A stretch of 64,000 nt of DNA from Chryseobacterium sp. BGARF1 (GCF_001677955.1 NZ_LELA01000079.1:1-64000), one strand, 5' to 3'. Numbered from the stretch's first letter, positions 26,259 through 35,523 are shown. Notes: generated by a model not told the origin, from the sequence alone. Translations and numbers: made by a program.

Positions 26259-26993
26259 TTAATATTTTGATGTTTTGATCTTATAAATGTAATAAATAAT
26301 CACAGAAAGACATACCAATTGAATGGTTCCCAAATTTCCGATGATATCAATTTTAGGTTTGATAAAATCTAAAAAGAATCTGAAACTAAAGTAACTCAGC
26401 ATAAACAGCTGAAAAACAAAACCTGAAGGATATTTATTTTTTTTCTGAATCATTGTTAAAACAATCCACAAAACAATAAGAAAAGCGATTTCATACAACG
26501 CAACAGGATGCCTTAAATATTCATCACCAAGATGCATTCCGAAAATAGAATCTGTCGGTAATCCGTAAGTTTCTTCATGAATTCCTGTGAGAAAACAGCC
26601 TATCCGCCCGATAATCATTGCTAAAATCAAAGGATAAACGATCAAATCTCCGGTGCTTTCTTTATGACCTACTATTTTTTTTGCCAGTTCTACTCCGATA
26701 AGCCCGAAAGCCAATCCGCCAACAATGGTATTATTTGTCCAGAATCGTTTTAAATTGAAATCATTAAAAAAAACATAGGGATTTTCTAGATTTCCAATGA
26801 GTTTTGAACCAATCAAAGCTCCTGCTGTAGCACCGATAAGAACTGCTGCAGAAGTATTGAAAGACAATTTTTCTTTTGATTTTCGTTTCAAATAAAAATA
26901 AAAACGCATGCCGAGAAATATTCCCAAAGTTTCAAACACAGGATGTGCAAGAATCGTTTTACCAAAAATCTGAAATGTAACAGGAAAATCCAT
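26259..26993 (-). CDS. Divergent prolipoprotein diacylglyceryl transferase (Lgt) family protein
   Basis: 244 residues from ATG 26993; a TTG start at 27032 would add 13 residues. Lgt moves diacylglycerol from phosphatidylglycerol to the lipobox cysteine of prolipoproteins. Seven hydrophobic segments, the signature region MIIGRIGCFLTGIHEETYGLP and the RHPVALYE block support the family. The strict Lgt signature is GRxGNFxNxE; here the two Asn are Cys and Thr, so the catalytic details differ. It could be a second, non-canonical Lgt. It opens an operon with a small membrane protein and an MJ0619/Tes-type radical SAM enzyme. Confidence 0.82.
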   Translation of the reverse strand: MDFPVTFQIFGKTILAHPVFETLGIFLGMRFYFYLKRKSKEKLSFNTSAAVLIGATAGALIGSKLIGNLENPYVFFNDFNLKRFWTNNTIVGGLAFGLIGVELAKKIVGHKESTGDLIVYPLILAMIIGRIGCFLTGIHEETYGLPTDSIFGMHLGDEYLRHPVALYEIAFLIVLWIVLTMIQKKNKYPSGFVFQLFMLSYFSFRFFLDFIKPKIDIIGNLGTIQLVCLSVIIYYIYKIKTSKY

Positions 26994-27056
26994 TGACTCA
27001 AAAGTAAGATATTTCAAAATATGATGATGCAATTCTTTTTTTCAAAAATTTATTCT

Positions 27057-27128
27057 CTCACAGATTACGCTTATTTTAAAGGATGATTACATCAAAAATT
27101 TTGTACTACTCTGTGGAATCTGTGAAAA
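27057..27128. repeat. CACAGATT inverted repeat upstream of guaC
   Basis: CACAGATT (27059-27066) and AATCTGTG (27117-27124) flank a 50 bp AT-rich middle with further partial complementarity. It lies between the divergent Lgt-like and guaC genes, so it is a repeat rather than a terminator. Confidence 0.55.
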
Positions 27129-27221
27129 AATTAAAACTCTCATAAATAAACCATAAAATCATTTATTTTAAGCTTTTCTATCAATCTTTTCCCTAATTTT
27201 ATTTAAAATAATTTCCAAATT

Positions 27222-28262
27222 ATGCGAATAGAAAATGATATAAAGCTTGGTTTTAAAGATGTGATGTTCAGACCAAAACGTTCTACCTTAAAATCACGCT
27301 CAGAAGTAGATTTAAACAGAGAGTTTACCTTTCTTCACACCAAAAAAAAATGGAAAGGTACACCGATCATTGCAGCCAATATGGATACGGTGGGAACTTT
27401 TGAAATGGCTCTTGAACTTTCCAAAGAAAATATTATTACAGCCATTCATAAACATTACACCATTGAAGAATGGAGCCAATTTCTCAATAATCAACCCGAA
27501 AGTATTTATCAATATATCGCTTTAAGCACAGGAACCGGAAAAGCAGATGAAGAAAAGTTAAAAACGATTCTCGAAAACCACCCAAAAATTGAGTTTCTCT
27601 GTATTGATGTTGCCAATGGTTATTCTGAGCATTTTGTAGAATTTGTGAAGAGAGCAAGAGCTAATTTTCCCGATAAAATTATTATTGCGGGCAATGTGGT
27701 AACCGGAGAAATGGTAGAAGAGCTTCTTTTAGCAGGTGCAGACATTATCAAAGTGGGTATTGGCCCCGGTTCTGTGTGTACAACTAGGGTAAAAACGGGT
27801 GTTGGTTATCCGCAGTTATCTGCAATTATTGAAAGTTCTGATGCCGCTCATGGTTTGAAGGGTCACATTATTGCCGATGGAGGCTGCAAAGTTCCAGGCG
27901 ATGTAGCCAAAGCTTTTGGCGGCGGAGCAGATTTTGTAATGCTCGGTGGAATGTTTGCAGGTCATGATGAAAGTGGTGGCGAAATGGTGGAAGAAAACGG
28001 TAAAAAATTCAAACTATTTTACGGAATGAGCTCAAAGACAGCAATGGATAAACATTCAGGCGGTGTTGCAGAATACAGAGCTTCGGAAGGCAAAACGGTG
28101 AAAGTTCCATACAAAGGCGCAGTCATAGAAACGGTGAAAGATATTTTGGGCGGAGTACGCTCTACCTGTACTTACGTGGGTGCTTCTACCCTGAAAGAAC
28201 TTTCTAAAAGAACGACTTTTATAAGAGTACAGGAGCAGGAAAATCAAGTTTATAATGAATAA
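27222..28262 (+). CDS. guaC: GMP reductase
   Basis: 346 residues. It reduces GMP to IMP with NADPH. The IMPDH/GMPR barrel has [23 protein letters not shown], the catalytic-loop cysteine in [17 protein letters not shown] and the phosphate site [32 protein letters not shown]. No CBS pair is present and the length matches GMP reductase rather than IMP dehydrogenase. The late [13 protein letters not shown] segment is also typical of GMP reductase. It is a single gene between an inverted repeat and a long gap with a terminator. Confidence 0.95.
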   Translation: MRIENDIKLGFKDVMFRPKRSTLKSRSEVDLNREFTFLHTKKKWKGTPIIAANMDTVGTFEMALELSKENIITAIHKHYTIEEWSQFLNNQPESIYQYIALSTGTGKADEEKLKTILENHPKIEFLCIDVANGYSEHFVEFVKRARANFPDKIIIAGNVVTGEMVEELLLAGADIIKVGIGPGSVCTTRVKTGVGYPQLSAIIESSDAAHGLKGHIIADGGCKVPGDVAKAFGGGADFVMLGGMFAGHDESGGEMVEENGKKFKLFYGMSSKTAMDKHSGGVAEYRASEGKTVKVPYKGAVIETVKDILGGVRSTCTYVGASTLKELSKRTTFIRVQEQENQVYNE

Positions 28263-28448
28263 TTATTATCTAAATTTTTGGAAAATAAAATAAAAATATC
28301 AATATAAAACTTATTCTAAAACCCTATAAATAAAAGATTTATTTAAATAGAGGGCAAATTGAGGGGTAGATATTTTGCTCTTTTTCCTAGTTTTTCTTCT
28401 ATTTGTACCGTTCAAAAAAAACTAGAATCCGAATGATGGAGGAAAATT

Positions 28449-28503
28449 AATCTCCGGAGATTTTTAAACCTATTGAGTTTAAAATCTTCGGGGATTTTTT
28501 ATT
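28449..28503 (+). terminator. Long terminator-like hairpin after guaC, possible sRNA end
   Basis: The arm from 28449 (AATCTCCGGAGATTTTTAAA) pairs with the arm ending at 28495 (GTTTAAAATCTTCGGGGATT) with two G-T pairs and one bulge, followed by TTTTTT. It starts 187 bp after guaC. Weak promoter-like TTTG boxes at 28373 and 28402 suggest it could end a separate short RNA. Confidence 0.6.
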
Positions 28504-28880
28504 TATTAAACCTAATTTTATAATAAAATATGACTCCTTTCCTACTCCTCGTTTATCAAAAATTCAATAGTTTTTGAGATTACAATAAATAATTTATTAT
28601 GCATCGGTTTTAATTTATAACAAATTTCAAAACCATATATCTTATGATGTATTTAATGCAAACAGCAAACTTCTCTTATTTTTAAGTAAAAAAGGAGAAT
28701 TATATTTTATTAATTTATTGAAATTAAGCTGGCTGGCACCTTTTATTTTTCAATAAATCACTTTATAATGGCACAATAGTTGTGCAAAAAATATTTCGTC
28801 AAAAAAAGACAGAAACACCCATGGATAGGGCATTTTGTTCATTTTTAGATTTAATAAATTAATAATACCAAATTATTTAA
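28504..28880. other. AT-rich gap, nothing identified except a small hairpin
   Basis: No coding frame or RNA gene is seen. GCACAATAGTTGTGC near 28771 can form a short hairpin ahead of the TPR-HTH gene; it may be regulatory, but there is no second copy in the window to compare. Confidence 0.4.
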
Positions 28881-30377
28881 ATGGGTTACTTCCATTCTTT
28901 CAAATATCTATTTAGTTTTATTCTTTTGAGCAATTGTTTTTATGCTCAAAGCCAGCCTGATGTTGATTTTTTGGTGAAACAAATCAACACCATCCATTTG
29001 TCCGGACAATCTGACCAAGTTTTGGAAGCTACACAGAAACTTATTAAATTATCTCATATTTCAAAAAATGATAAGGGTTTATCGTATGGCAATTATTTTT
29101 TAGCATCCTATCATTACGATCATGCCAATTTCAAACAAAGTATTGATTATGCAAAGAAAGCACAACAATATTCTTCCTATTTAGAGCGTGATCAAACCCA
29201 TGCAGCTAATATTTCGTCATTATTAGCCGGAAACTATCTACTTCTCGAGCTCTATACCCTATCTTTTAAGAATTACAGAAAATCGCTTGAAATCTTAAAA
29301 AACAAGGCAAACAAAACAACTTCAGATGCTCTTATAGAATGTAGTGTTTATTCTCATATGAGTTACATCTATGATAATATAAATAAGCCGGATTCTACTC
29401 TTTATTATTTGCAGAAAGAAGCTAAAATTCTTAAAAAAATCGACTTAAAATATGCTTATATTCAAAAAGGGTGTTCGTCTTTAGGATTTGGAAATTATTA
29501 TTTGAATAAAAATAATACAGATTCTGCCCAATATTATTATAACAAATCATTAAATCATTTTAAAAATAAGATACATCCTTGCAAAATAGAATCTCTAATT
29601 GGCCTCGGAAATCTATATACTTTTCAAAAAAACTATCCCAAAGCTCAAGCTTTCTATGATTTGGCTTTAAAGAGTTTTAATCAGCATCATTTCCCTGATA
29701 TTCTGAGCGAATTATACAAAAAAATTGCAGAGTTGAAAGTCTCCCAAGGAGCTATTACAGAAGCAAAATATTATCAAGATCTTTACCTTAACATTCAGAA
29801 GAAACTTGATGACAAAATGAAGAAGGAAAGAGATTTTGCACTAAATGAGGTAATGAAAGAAGAAAAAATAAAGAACAATCTTGAAGTAAAAAAAACTCAG
29901 AGAACGACTTTTATTATTATTTCTTTATTGGTTTTAATGACTGTATTTATTATTATTTATCTTCTTAAAAAAACGAAATCTAAGAATCTGGAATCTATTG
30001 AAATTACAAAAAAACTGATTAAAGAAAAAGAAATTACAGAACAGGAAACGCATAAACTGAAACTACAGGTAAATGAAGCCTTTGAAGAGATTATACAACT
30101 TGCAAAAGATAATAGCCCTTCATTTTACACAAGATTTCAGGAGGTTTATCCCAAATTTCAGTCTAAAATGCTTCTGCTTAATGAAAATCTGAAACCGAGT
30201 GAACTCACCTTTGCAGCCTATGTCTATCTTGGTTTTACAACAAAAGAAATTGCAGATTATACTTTTAAAGCAATAAAAACAATAGAAAATAATCGTTATA
30301 ATTTTAGAAAAAAGATTAATCTTTCTCCGGAAAAAGACTTTCAGGTATGGCTTAGAAATTACATCGATACAGAATAA
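28881..30377 (+). CDS. TPR sensor with transmembrane helix and C-terminal LuxR-like HTH
   Basis: 498 residues. A signal peptide (about 1-22, ending FYAQ) leads into periplasmic TPR repeats to about residue 310, for example KQSIDYAKKAQQYS and YPKAQAFYDLALKSF. A single membrane helix follows (TTFIIISLLVLMTVFIIIYLL), then a cytoplasmic coiled coil. The C-terminal helix-turn-helix reads LKPSELTFAAYVYLGFTTKEIADY. This layout lets a periplasmic cue control DNA binding directly and is frequent in Chryseobacterium. Targets are unknown. The gene is monocistronic. Confidence 0.88.
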   Translation: MGYFHSFKYLFSFILLSNCFYAQSQPDVDFLVKQINTIHLSGQSDQVLEATQKLIKLSHISKNDKGLSYGNYFLASYHYDHANFKQSIDYAKKAQQYSSYLERDQTHAANISSLLAGNYLLLELYTLSFKNYRKSLEILKNKANKTTSDALIECSVYSHMSYIYDNINKPDSTLYYLQKEAKILKKIDLKYAYIQKGCSSLGFGNYYLNKNNTDSAQYYYNKSLNHFKNKIHPCKIESLIGLGNLYTFQKNYPKAQAFYDLALKSFNQHHFPDILSELYKKIAELKVSQGAITEAKYYQDLYLNIQKKLDDKMKKERDFALNEVMKEEKIKNNLEVKKTQRTTFIIISLLVLMTVFIIIYLLKKTKSKNLESIEITKKLIKEKEITEQETHKLKLQVNEAFEEIIQLAKDNSPSFYTRFQEVYPKFQSKMLLLNENLKPSELTFAAYVYLGFTTKEIADYTFKAIKTIENNRYNFRKKINLSPEKDFQVWLRNYIDTE

Positions 30378-30383
30378 CAAAAA

Positions 30384-30420
30384 AATCCCTTTCATAAAAA
30401 TTATGAAAGGGATTATATAT
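30384..30420. terminator. Bidirectional terminator (TPR-HTH / fabG)
   Basis: AATCCCTTTCATAA (30384-30397) pairs perfectly with TTATGAAAGGGATT (30401-30414) around a 3-base loop, with A-rich and T-rich flanks between convergent genes. Confidence 0.85.
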
Positions 30421-30437
30421 TTTAGAATAAAATTTTC

Positions 30438-31181
30438 TTACGTCAACATTCCGCCGTCAACGTTTAAAACCTGACCGGAAATATAAGAAGACATCTCGCT
30501 ACCAAAGAAAACGCAAGCATTCGCTACATCTTCTGGTTGTCCTCCTCTTTTCAAAGGAATTCCTTCTCTCCATCCCTGAACTGTTTTTTCGTCTAAAGCA
30601 GCTGTCATTTCAGTTTCAATAAATCCTGGAGCGATTGCGTTGCAACGGATGTTTCTTGAACCTAACTCCAAAGCAATAGATTTTGTAAATCCGATAACTC
30701 CAGCTTTAGAAGCAGCATAATTTGCCTGTCCTGCATTTCCTTTTACACCCACAACAGAAGTCATATTGATGATAGAGCCCGATTTAGCCTTCATCATTGG
30801 CTTAATTACAGCCTTCGTAAGGTTGAATACAGAATCTAAATTTACTTTGATAATCGTATCCCAATCGTCTTTTGACATTCTCATCAAAAGATTGTCTTTG
30901 GTAATTCCTGCATTGTTTACCAAAATATCAATTTTACCAAACTCAGCCATTACATCATCTACCAATTTTTGTGCAGCATCGTAATCTGATGCATCAGACT
31001 GATAACCTTTAATCTGAGTAACAGAACTTAAAGCAGTTTCCAATTCTTTCGCTTTTTCTACAGAACCGGCATATGTAAATGCTACTTTTGCACCTTGTTG
31101 AGCAAAAATTTCAGCAATTCCTTTTCCGATTCCTCTTGTAGCTCCGGTAATTAGCGCTACTTTTCCTTCTAATAGTTTCAT
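30438..31181 (-). CDS. fabG: 3-oxoacyl-ACP reductase FabG
   Basis: 247 residues, the usual FabG length. It reduces 3-oxoacyl-ACP with NADPH in fatty-acid elongation. The Rossmann motif is ITGATRGIGKG (residues 11-21), NNAG is in ILVNNAGITKDN, and the catalytic set is the serine of INMTSVVG with YAASK. IRCNAIAPGFIETEMT and the C-terminal SGQVLNVDGGMLT are typical of FabG proper rather than other SDRs. It stands alone on the minus strand; other fab genes are not in the window. Confidence 0.93.
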   Translation of the reverse strand: MKLLEGKVALITGATRGIGKGIAEIFAQQGAKVAFTYAGSVEKAKELETALSSVTQIKGYQSDASDYDAAQKLVDDVMAEFGKIDILVNNAGITKDNLLMRMSKDDWDTIIKVNLDSVFNLTKAVIKPMMKAKSGSIINMTSVVGVKGNAGQANYAASKAGVIGFTKSIALELGSRNIRCNAIAPGFIETEMTAALDEKTVQGWREGIPLKRGGQPEDVANACVFFGSEMSSYISGQVLNVDGGMLT

Positions 31182-31288
31182 ATAATGATTATTTATTTAA
31201 AAAATCTAAATAACTTGAGTGGTTTAAAATTATTCAGTTTGCAAATATATATATTTTGTTTTTGCGAGTTTTAAATCAAATTGATATT

Positions 31289-32761
31289 CTAAAACATCAA
31301 TTTGTCTTCTGAAGAACTAAAATTAAGCACTTCTGATTCTTTATCTTTGGTAAGCGTAAGCTTTTTGTTGTCTGCAGAATATTTATCGTAAATTACCTCT
31401 TTAAGAGGTTCATTCTTAAGATTGGTGACCCCAAATTTATCTCCTTTCTGTACCACAACTTCATTTCCTGAAACAAAACTTATAATATCATCGTAGATAA
31501 AAGGAACAATCTCTTTTCCTTCTTCATCAAGCATTCCGTAAAGGTTTTCTTTATTTTTACAGATGATCGCAGGATAAAATTGAAACGGTTTTATAGAAAC
31601 AATATCTTTAATGGGCGTATAAGATTTATCTTGTGGTGAAAACTTATAATAAACGTCGTCTTTTTTAACGATTACATTATTAAAGAAGATTTTTTCAATC
31701 TGAAATCCTTCATCCAAAACACTTTCAAAGTTTTTATCTAAAAGTCTTTCTTCGCCATCCGTGCTTACAAAAACATAATCTTCATTCTTTATTTTAAAAC
31801 CTTCTACTACATCATATTCTTTAGGCAAAATAATTTCTCCACTAATTTTAACAACCGCAATTTTAGGATTTTTAGAGTCTTTGAGCGTTTTAAAAATACC
31901 ATTAAACAAATGATTTACATAATGATATTCGGTAGGGAAAACCGTTCTTTCTGCTTTAGAAAAAACGCTTACTTTGTTGTCTTTAATAAGGTAAATATAA
32001 TTCCTGCCTACAAAGGCCTGTTCGTAGATATTTTCTGCCAAAACCTTCTCATTTTCATCTACAATTCCATACTTATTTTTAGCAATGTTTTTCGTGATTA
32101 AAAATGGATAACCATTAATGTCTTCGATATAATGATTTGAAAATTGACTCACCGTTTTACCATCGATATCAATCACATCTCCTGTTTTTGTTCCGGTTTG
32201 TAAGTAAACTTTTCCCTTATAAAACTTCAAGTTTTCCTTAAATTCTCTATCAGAAACTTGTTGACCGTCAAAATTATAAATAAACCAAAGTTTATCTTTT
32301 TTAACAAAAAATCTGCTGTCGTTTGCGAATTCTATTTTATCCTGATCCTGAATAATTTGTTTTCCATTGTAATCATAAACACCATCTTTTCCATCTTTTG
32401 ATATAATCAAACGGTCTTTATTTTCCCAGGTTTTATATTTAAACTTGTCTAATGGGATTAACTGATTTCCTTTTCCGTCAATTAAAGCCATTTTCCCGTT
32501 CGATTCTCCCTCTTTTACTTTCAAAATAAATCGATCTTTCGAAAGACGAAGAATTTCACTTTTATAAGGATATGTAAAAGAAATAGTTCCTAGAGAATCT
32601 ATTATAGAGATACTTCCGGTATCAGAATCGTTAATGATTCCGTAACCGTTGGTATAAAAGCGTACTTCTTTCCCAACTTGTTTAGACAATAATATCTCTT
32701 TGTACTGATTGGTCTGTGCTGAAAAAATGCCTGAAAAAAGAATGAAAACTATTTTTTTCAC
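31289..32761 (-). CDS. WG-repeat containing secreted protein
   Basis: 490 residues. A short signal (MKKIVFILFSGIFSAQ) is followed by about ten repeats of the WG (KWG/Wxhhd) type: GYGIINDSDTGSISIID, GKMALIDGKGNQLIPL, KYGIVDENEKVLAENIY, LYGMLDEEGKEIVPFIYDDI, KFGVTNLKNEPLKEVIYDKY. Each unit is a beta-hairpin pattern in which a G.hd..g..hhp.hYd follows. WG proteins in Bacteroidetes are exported and of unknown function. It begins 5 bp after the rsmI stop and is probably co-transcribed. Confidence 0.85.
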   Translation of the reverse strand: MKKIVFILFSGIFSAQTNQYKEILLSKQVGKEVRFYTNGYGIINDSDTGSISIIDSLGTISFTYPYKSEILRLSKDRFILKVKEGESNGKMALIDGKGNQLIPLDKFKYKTWENKDRLIISKDGKDGVYDYNGKQIIQDQDKIEFANDSRFFVKKDKLWFIYNFDGQQVSDREFKENLKFYKGKVYLQTGTKTGDVIDIDGKTVSQFSNHYIEDINGYPFLITKNIAKNKYGIVDENEKVLAENIYEQAFVGRNYIYLIKDNKVSVFSKAERTVFPTEYHYVNHLFNGIFKTLKDSKNPKIAVVKISGEIILPKEYDVVEGFKIKNEDYVFVSTDGEERLLDKNFESVLDEGFQIEKIFFNNVIVKKDDVYYKFSPQDKSYTPIKDIVSIKPFQFYPAIICKNKENLYGMLDEEGKEIVPFIYDDIISFVSGNEVVVQKGDKFGVTNLKNEPLKEVIYDKYSADNKKLTLTKDKESEVLNFSSSEDKLMF

Positions 32762-32766
32762 TGAAA

Positions 32767-33444
32767 TTACTTTAAAGAATTATTAACGATTAAAACAATT
32801 TCACCTTTTAAAGTTTTGCTTTTAGAAAATTCAATTAATTCATTGATTGTCCCTCTTTTAGTCTCTTCAAATTTTTTCGAGATTTCACGGCTTAAACTCG
32901 CTCTGGTCTCTTCACCAAAAAATTCTTTGATTTGTTCTAAAGTCGTATTTATTTTATGTGGACTTTCGTATAAAACGATTGTTCTTTTCTCTTCAGCAAG
33001 CTGTTTTAGCTTCGTTTGTCTTCCTTTTTTCGGTGGAAGAAATCCAGCAAAAAGAAATTCATTATTGGGCAAACCCGAGACCACCAAAGCCGGAATTAAT
33101 GCCGTTGCACCAGGAAGGCAAATCATTTGAATATTATGATCCGTCCCTGCTTTCGCCAATAAATAACCGGGATCTGAAATTCCGGGGGTTCCTGCATCGG
33201 TAATAATGGCAATGTTTTGACCGTTTTTAAGGTCTGCAATTACTTTTTCAGTGGCTTGATGCTCATTATGAAGATGATAAGACCTTAAAGGTTTTGAAAT
33301 CTCATAATGCTTCAATAAAACTCCCGAAGTTCGGGTATCTTCACACAAAATATAATCTACTTCTTTCAGCGTATTAATCGCTCTGAAAGTCATGTCTTCA
33401 AGATTTCCGACCGGTGTCGGAACAAAATATAAAATACCGCTCAA
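32767..33444 (-). CDS. rsmI: 16S rRNA (cytidine1402-2'-O)-methyltransferase RsmI
   Basis: 225 residues. The tetrapyrrole-methylase fold is clear: LYFVPTPVGNLEDMTFRAI at the start, YILCEDTRTSGVLLKHY, IITDAGTPGISDPGYLL, the CLPGATALIPALVVSGLP block and VLYESPHKINTTLEQI. It methylates C1402 of 16S rRNA. It is shorter at the C-terminus than E. coli RsmI, as is usual for Bacteroidetes. It starts 3 bp after the acidic repeat protein's stop and precedes the WG gene at 5 bp, so the three form one unit. Confidence 0.95.
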   Translation of the reverse strand: MSGILYFVPTPVGNLEDMTFRAINTLKEVDYILCEDTRTSGVLLKHYEISKPLRSYHLHNEHQATEKVIADLKNGQNIAIITDAGTPGISDPGYLLAKAGTDHNIQMICLPGATALIPALVVSGLPNNEFLFAGFLPPKKGRQTKLKQLAEEKRTIVLYESPHKINTTLEQIKEFFGEETRASLSREISKKFEETKRGTINELIEFSKSKTLKGEIVLIVNNSLK

Positions 33445-33447
33445 AAT

Positions 33448-34872
33448 TTATAAAAATTTATTTTCTACCAATACCCAAAGTCTTTGGGCATATTCATCTA
33501 CTTTATCCCATTTTCTGTCATAATACAGCTCGCTGAGAAACTCTTTTGCCTCTTCTAAGTCTTTACATTTGTTAAGCTCAGAAATCGACAAATTCAAATC
33601 TGTCTGGCTTCCGTTAAAAAGAACCTTTGTAAAAGCAATTCTGTCATTCAAATCAAGTTTGAACTCTGGTCTTTGCTTTTCTGCTTCCATAAATTGAGTC
33701 GGAATATTTGTTTTTATTAAACTTCCGGTATCTTCTTTTACAACAGGGATTTCAACTTTTTCATGTGGAGTTTCTCTTTCCAAAGGATCATCATCAAATA
33801 AGGTTTGAATTGATTTTAAGCCTCTTATACTAGCAAGCTTTATTTTCTGTTTCTGATGATAGTCATCCAGATCTTCAAAACTTTCGTCAGATCTCGGAAC
33901 TTCGGTTACTTTATCAGATTGAGGTTTATCAATATCTACAATCTTTCTTCTGTCAGGATCTTCCGTTTTAAACTCAGTTTTTTCTTCATCAGAAATTTCA
34001 GAGTCTTTTTTAATTTCACTTAAAATAGATTCTACATTAGAGTTCTCAGTGATGATCTCATCATTTTCATGATCAAAGGTTGAAACATATTCTGTTTCTT
34101 CAATCAACATTTCACCTTCGTTGCTTTCTGTTTCAAAACCTTCGGTATTTATTTGATCTTCTAAAGATCCTTTCTCAGAATTAGCGTTTTCTTCTTCAAT
34201 AATTTCATTGAGCTGATTGCTGAAAACAACTTCTTCCTCTGTAACCGAGTCATTAAAAATATCTTCATTAAAATCATCATCACTTTCTGGCTGAGAATCT
34301 TCCAGAATTCGGTCTTCATCTACAAAACTCAAAACATGGTCAGGATTTTCTGATTCTTCATCAATTTCATTTAATTGATTATTAAAAATCGCTTCCTCTT
34401 CTAATTCTAAATGATCCGAAATCTCATCTGAAACAAAATTTTCATTAGCTTCAGGATGATTTTCTTCGGCAAGGTTGACGATATTCTCGTAGAAATCATT
34501 TTCAATAATTTCATTGAGCTGATTATTAAAAATAGCTTCCTCTTCCTCCACTTGATACTTAGTTTCGGATTCAGAAAAAGAATCTTTTCCTATTTCGTTC
34601 AGTTCATTATTAAAAATTGCTTCTTCTTCGGTCACCAAATAACTTGAAACCGAAGAATCATCATTCCTATAATCCGAAAAATTCAAATTTTCACGTTGAT
34701 AATCTCCCAGATTTTTATCCAACAACTTCAAAAAAGCAATTTTTTCCACAAGATCATTCAAGAGATCATGTTTAGAAATCAGTTCGTCAACATTGTTTAT
34801 TCTGTCCAAAATATCAATGATATTCTTGGATTCAAAAAAAATCTTATCCTTTAAATCTTGAATGTTCTGCAT
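33448..34872 (-). CDS. Acidic protein with fourfold EEEAIFNNQLNEI motif
   Basis: 474 residues, no named family. A coiled N-terminus (1-60) is followed by a highly acidic, low-complexity stretch (about 70-330). A 13-residue motif, EEEAIFNNQLNEI with small changes, occurs at about 82, 110, 158 and 212. The C-terminal 70 residues (FKLDLNDRIAFTKVLFNG, LSELYYDRKWDK) are a compact conserved-looking domain that I believe recurs in flavobacterial proteins. No signal peptide or membrane segment is seen, so it should be cytoplasmic. It heads a unit with rsmI and diverges from tdk. Confidence 0.7.
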   Translation of the reverse strand: MQNIQDLKDKIFFESKNIIDILDRINNVDELISKHDLLNDLVEKIAFLKLLDKNLGDYQRENLNFSDYRNDDSSVSSYLVTEEEAIFNNELNEIGKDSFSESETKYQVEEEEAIFNNQLNEIIENDFYENIVNLAEENHPEANENFVSDEISDHLELEEEAIFNNQLNEIDEESENPDHVLSFVDEDRILEDSQPESDDDFNEDIFNDSVTEEEVVFSNQLNEIIEEENANSEKGSLEDQINTEGFETESNEGEMLIEETEYVSTFDHENDEIITENSNVESILSEIKKDSEISDEEKTEFKTEDPDRRKIVDIDKPQSDKVTEVPRSDESFEDLDDYHQKQKIKLASIRGLKSIQTLFDDDPLERETPHEKVEIPVVKEDTGSLIKTNIPTQFMEAEKQRPEFKLDLNDRIAFTKVLFNGSQTDLNLSISELNKCKDLEEAKEFLSELYYDRKWDKVDEYAQRLWVLVENKFL

Positions 34873-34932
34873 TGTAGATTCTTATTAAAATTGCTTACTT
34901 TTGATGTTAAAATATTACGGCTAATTTAACAA

Positions 34933-35523
34933 ATGTTTTTAGAAAATACAATTAATCATTCCAAACAAAGTGGTTGGATGGAAGTTATTTGTGGCTCAAT
35001 GTTTTCCGGAAAAACCGAAGAGTTGATCCGAAGACTGAGGAGGGCAGAAATGGCGGGGCAAAATGTGGAGATTTTTAAACCTAAAACCGATACGAGATAT
35101 TCTGATGAAGATGTCGTTTCGCACAACAAAAACAAGATCCGCAGTACTGCGGTAGAAAATCCTGATGAAATTATTTTATTGGGGTCAAATTGTGATGTCG
35201 TGGGAATTGATGAAGCACAGTTTTTTGACGAAAGTATCGTTGATGTAGCCAATCATTTGGCAAATAATGGAATTCGCGTGGTCATAGCTGGTTTGGATAT
35301 GGATTTTCTGGGACGACCTTTCGGCCCTATGCCCTATTTGATGGCGACTGCAGAATATGTAACAAAAGTACACGCGATTTGCAGAAGAACAGGAAATCTG
35401 GCTAATTATTCTATGAGAACTTCTGAAGGAAAAGATTTGGTAGAACTTGGAGAAACAGAAGCTTATGATGCGGTAAGCCGAAGAGTTTTTGTAGATGAAG
35501 TTTTGAATAAAGAAAATAATTAA
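34933..35523 (+). CDS. tdk: Thymidine kinase
   Basis: 196 residues. It phosphorylates thymidine with ATP in the pyrimidine salvage pathway. The P-loop is GSMFSGKTEELIRR (about residues 21-34), Walker-B-like VVGIDEAQFFDES follows, then the lasso region AICRRTGNLANYSMR. Bacterial type II Tdk usually carries a four-cysteine zinc site; here I see only one clear cysteine at AICRR, as in many Bacteroidetes. Start 34933 could be replaced by the internal ATG at residue 16. It diverges from the acidic protein gene and is 49 bp ahead of murF-alr. Confidence 0.93.
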   Translation: MFLENTINHSKQSGWMEVICGSMFSGKTEELIRRLRRAEMAGQNVEIFKPKTDTRYSDEDVVSHNKNKIRSTAVENPDEIILLGSNCDVVGIDEAQFFDESIVDVANHLANNGIRVVIAGLDMDFLGRPFGPMPYLMATAEYVTKVHAICRRTGNLANYSMRTSEGKDLVELGETEAYDAVSRRVFVDEVLNKENN

